A program made the position numbers and the translations under genes. Shown one piece after another: positions 6,029 through 8,010 of a DNA stretch of 8,010 bases; positions within the stretch are counted from its first letter, which is position 1; each line of letters begins with the position of its first letter. The DNA lies in assembly GCA_002403445.1 (NCBI GenBank), contig DHHU01000051.1, positions 7,794 through 15,803 on the forward strand. Direction: 5' to 3'. The notes beneath the pieces were generated by a model. The model saw only the letters and a program-made list of their open reading frames with translations. It had not been told where the DNA came from and made no database searches. The DNA is from Salinisphaeraceae bacterium UBA4764 (GTDB lineage Bacteria; Pseudomonadota; Gammaproteobacteria; Nevskiales; Salinisphaeraceae).

Positions 6029-6104
6029 TGGTGGCTATGGGTGGAATTGAACCACCGACACCAGCATTATGAATGCTGTGCTCTAACCCCTGAGCTACAT
6101 AGCC
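6029..6104 (-). tRNA. tRNA-Met (CAU), elongator type
   Basis: The minus strand gives a complete 76-base cloverleaf. The acceptor stem GGCTATG/CATAGCC is fully paired, the discriminator is A, and CCA is encoded. The anticodon stem CAGCA/TGCTG holds the loop TTCATAA with anticodon CAT. The T arm is GGTGG-TTCAATT-CCACC. Initiator tRNA is excluded because base pair 1-72 is G-C and the anticodon stem lacks three consecutive G-C pairs. The sequence closely resembles E. coli elongator tRNA-Met. A CAU tRNA can also be the lysidine-modified isoleucine type, but the overall match favours methionine. Confidence 0.95.
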
Positions 6105-6113
6105 ACTAAACTG

Positions 6114-6145
6114 ATTATGGTCTGGTGATAACTTAACACTGTCAA
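6114..6145 (-). promoter_or_regulatory. Possible tRNA-Met promoter
   Basis: On the minus strand TTGACA (6145-6140) is a perfect -35 hexamer, and CATAAT (6119-6114) resembles a -10 hexamer. The spacing of 20 bases is longer than the usual 16-18, and the -10 lies only about 10 bases before the mature tRNA 5' end. It is a weak call; the tRNA may instead be read from the ychF operon. Confidence 0.35.
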
Positions 6146-6198
6146 GTTTTGAAGCCGGTCATTGATACAGGCGATAGGCCAATAAACCGGAATAAGCG

Positions 6199-7290
6199 CT
6201 AGACGTTAAAACGAAAATGGACAACGTCGCCATCGGCCACGACATAGCTTTTGCCTTCCAGACGCTGGCGCCCAGCCTCGCGTGCACCCTTGTCTCCCCC
6301 CAAGCGGACATAATCCTCGAAATCTGTGACTTCTGCGCGGATGAAGCCTCGCTCAAAGTCACTGTGAATTACACCGGCGGCTTCAGGAGCTGTCGCACCG
6401 ATGCGCACCGGCCAGGCGCGAACTTCTTTGGGCCCCGCCGTAAAGAATGTCTGCAAACCTAGGAGCTCGTAAGTCGCCCGTATGACGCGATTCAAGCCTG
6501 GCTCCTCCTGACCGAGATCGGCCAGAAAGGCTTGCTGGTCTTCAGGGTCAAGCTGCGCCAGCTCACCCTCGAGTGCGGCACATACCCTGACGACCGGCGC
6601 ATTCTGTTCGGCGGCATGGGCAGATAGCCGATCAAACCAGGGGTTATTGTCAAACCCCTGCTCATCGACGTTGGCCACAAACAGCGCTGGCTTGGCAGTA
6701 ATCAGGTGCAGTTCGGCCAGCGCGGCGCGTTCGTCGTAATCAAGCGACATCGCGCGAATCGGCGCACCGCTATCGAGTTGTTCGTAGGAGCGTTTGAAGA
6801 CTTCAAGTCGGCGTTTTGCGTCCTTGTCACCTGAACGCGCGGCTTTTTCCACCCGTTTTATCCCCCGTTCGACGGTCGCTAGATCGGCCAGCGCCAGCTC
6901 GGTGTCGATGGTCTGCACATCGCCGATAGGGTCGACTCGACCCGCAACGTGCATGACATCATCATTCTCGAAACAGCGTACGACATGTACGATGGCATCA
7001 GTCTCGCGGATATTCGCGAGAAACTGGTTGCCCAGCCCCTCGCCGTCGGCAGCGCCTGCGACCAAACCCGCTATGTCCACGAACTCCACCATAGTCGGCA
7101 CAACTGCATCAGGCTTGGCAATCTCAGCCAATTGCTCCAAACGTTCGTCGGGCACGCTCACCACACCTACATTCGGGTCGATGGTACAAAACGGATAGTT
7201 TTCCGCCGGAATTTCGGCTGCCGTTAGGGCGTTGAAAAGGGTCGACTTGCCCACGTTGGGCAGCCCGACGATGCCCGCCTGTAGCGCCAT
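6199..7290 (-). CDS. ychF: Redox-linked ribosome-binding ATPase/GTPase YchF (OLA1 family)
   Basis: A soluble P-loop NTPase of the Obg-related YchF/OLA1 family, which binds ribosomes and prefers ATP over GTP. At 363 residues it equals the E. coli length. Motifs in order: P-loop GLPNVGKST (9-17), DIAG (72-75), and NVDE (207-210) in place of the GTPase NKxD, the family's hallmark and the basis of its ATP preference. A helical insertion occupies about 125-190 and a TGS domain about 279-362 (LQTFFTAGPKEVRAW). S16 and C35, reported in E. coli as sites of phosphorylation and thioredoxin-linked redox control, are both present. AGGA lies about 7 bases before the ATG. The gene starts 8 bases after the pth stop, so the two are almost surely cotranscribed. 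I see no clear intrinsic terminator between ychF and tRNA-Met. Confidence 0.98.
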   Translation of the reverse strand: MALQAGIVGLPNVGKSTLFNALTAAEIPAENYPFCTIDPNVGVVSVPDERLEQLAEIAKPDAVVPTMVEFVDIAGLVAGAADGEGLGNQFLANIRETDAIVHVVRCFENDDVMHVAGRVDPIGDVQTIDTELALADLATVERGIKRVEKAARSGDKDAKRRLEVFKRSYEQLDSGAPIRAMSLDYDERAALAELHLITAKPALFVANVDEQGFDNNPWFDRLSAHAAEQNAPVVRVCAALEGELAQLDPEDQQAFLADLGQEEPGLNRVIRATYELLGLQTFFTAGPKEVRAWPVRIGATAPEAAGVIHSDFERGFIRAEVTDFEDYVRLGGDKGAREAGRQRLEGKSYVVADGDVVHFRFNV

Positions 7291-7298
7291 GATGTGTC

Positions 7299-7880
7299 CT
7301 AAGTCTTGTTGGAGTTAAGCGATTGTGCGGCCCGATCCCAACCGTCGCTGAACAACAGCTGCGTAGCTTCGAGGGCCTGCCCGATCGCATCGGCGATTGC
7401 GTTACGCTCAGTCGTTGTAGGCCGTCCCAGGACATGGCCAATCACAGCGTCCGCGTTGCCCGGATGACCGATGCCAATGCGCAGGCGCTTGAAATCCGTA
7501 CCCAGAACTCGCGTTATGTCACGAAGTCCATTGTGGCCCCCGTGACCACCACCGGCCTTGAAACGGGCGCTGCCGGCGGGCAAGTCAATCTCGTCGTGCA
7601 CGACCAACAAATCGCGGGTCGCTATTTTGTGGAAATGCGCCAGCGGTGACGCACTCTCCCCAACATGGTTCATGTATGTCCAAGGTTTTGCCAACCAAAC
7701 ACTCGTCTGACCCGCGCCAATGCGCGCCAGTTCTGCCTGAAACTTTTTTTCGCGCGTGAAATGGACGCCCGCTTCCGCAGCCAACGCATCAGCGAACCAA
7801 AATCCGGCATTGTGGCGCTCACAGGCGTGCTTTGGACCAGGATTGCCAAGCGCCATTACAGCGCGAACGGTATCGACCAC
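7299..7880 (-). CDS. pth: Peptidyl-tRNA hydrolase
   Basis: A cytoplasmic hydrolase that cleaves the ester bond of peptidyl-tRNAs dropped by ribosomes, recycling tRNA; essential in many bacteria. At 193 residues it matches the E. coli enzyme, with every key residue shifted by three: N13 (GNPG), H23 (RHNAG, catalytic), N71 (YMN), D96 (HDE) and N117 (GGHNGL). The start is GTG at 7880. An ATG nine codons in (7856) would remove the first beta strand leading into GNPG, so GTG is preferred. Neither start has a recognisable ribosome binding site: the 33 bases before GTG are pyrimidine-rich, so translation may depend on coupling to rplY just upstream. It lies between rplY and ychF, a common bacterial order. 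Confidence 0.97.
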   Translation of the reverse strand: MVDTVRAVMALGNPGPKHACERHNAGFWFADALAAEAGVHFTREKKFQAELARIGAGQTSVWLAKPWTYMNHVGESASPLAHFHKIATRDLLVVHDEIDLPAGSARFKAGGGHGGHNGLRDITRVLGTDFKRLRIGIGHPGNADAVIGHVLGRPTTTERNAIADAIGQALEATQLLFSDGWDRAAQSLNSNKT

Positions 7881-7913
7881 GGGTGAAGGAGGGGGATGCC
7901 GGGCGACGAGAGA

Positions 7914-8010
7914 TCAACCCTGATCGTCGCCGCCATCCTGTGCACCGTCCGTGCCTTCCGTCGAGTCGTCTTCGTCGGCTTCGCCTTGGGCCTCGCCGGC
8001 AGCTTCTTCC
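7914..8010 (-). CDS. rplY: 50S ribosomal protein L25 (Ctc-type), C-terminal end only
   Basis: Only the last 31 codons and the stop are in the window; the gene continues past the right edge. The visible tail is highly acidic and Gly-rich (EEAAGEAQGEADEDD, later DGGDDQG), as in the extended C-terminus of many long, Ctc-type L25 proteins, which bind 5S rRNA. The position 33 bases upstream of pth supports rplY, because rplY-pth-ychF is a common order. The tail alone is not diagnostic, so the name rests mainly on context. Confidence 0.7.
   Translation of the reverse strand, partial: EEAAGEAQGEADEDDSTEGTDGAQDGGDDQG

Noticed and set aside
6155..6190. Inverted repeat CCGGT/ACCGG after ychF as a terminator
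   Set aside because: Only 5 bp with a large loop and no T run on the minus strand.
1..8010. CRISPR array, insertion sequence or integrase
   Set aside because: I found no regularly spaced repeats, no paired long terminal repeats and no transposase or integrase motif on either strand.

Overview
The window looks like chromosomal DNA from a proteobacterium, most likely a gammaproteobacterium. The gene order 50S ribosomal protein L25 (rplY, end only) - pth - ychF on the minus strand is a common housekeeping cluster in that class. The regulator at 700-1392 resembles Pseudomonas DNR far more than FNR. I cannot name the genus. The recognisable genes are moderately GC-rich, and the stretch 4985-6030 looks visibly richer in A+T by eye (not counted).

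Layout: 1-699 has no gene I can support, only a DNR/FNR-type box (554-567) and smaller inverted repeats ahead of the regulator. 700-1392 (+) encodes a DNR-type Crp/Fnr regulator. 1393-1919 is a 527-base control region with a perfect 16-bp DNR/FNR palindrome (1632-1647) touching a second, near-perfect 28-bp dyad (1606-1633). 1920-4256 (+) encodes a complete quinol-dependent nitric oxide reductase (qNOR, NorB/NorZ type). A capped hairpin follows, then a 128-residue four-helix membrane protein of unknown function (4395-4781, +). 4782-5375 has no convincing gene but contains a nested palindrome (4994-5055). 5376-5594 (+) encodes a 72-residue two-helix membrane protein with a strong ribosome binding site. 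5595-6028 is non-coding as far as I can see and rich in dyads, including a compound terminator-like structure for the minus strand. 6029-6104 (-) is elongator tRNA-Met(CAU). 6199-7290 (-) is ychF, 7299-7880 (-) is pth, and 7914-8010 (-) is the acidic C-terminus of rplY.

Working model (inference): the DNR-like protein senses nitric oxide under low oxygen. It binds TTGAT-N4-ATCAA boxes through its E194/S197/R198 recognition helix, and activates qNOR and possibly its own gene. qNOR then reduces NO to N2O with electrons from the quinol pool. No nitrite reductase or nitrous oxide reductase is visible, so NO detoxification is as likely as full denitrification. The two small membrane proteins between qNOR and the tRNA, and the dyad beside the norB DNR box, are the least explained parts. 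I found no CRISPR array, transposase or integrase.
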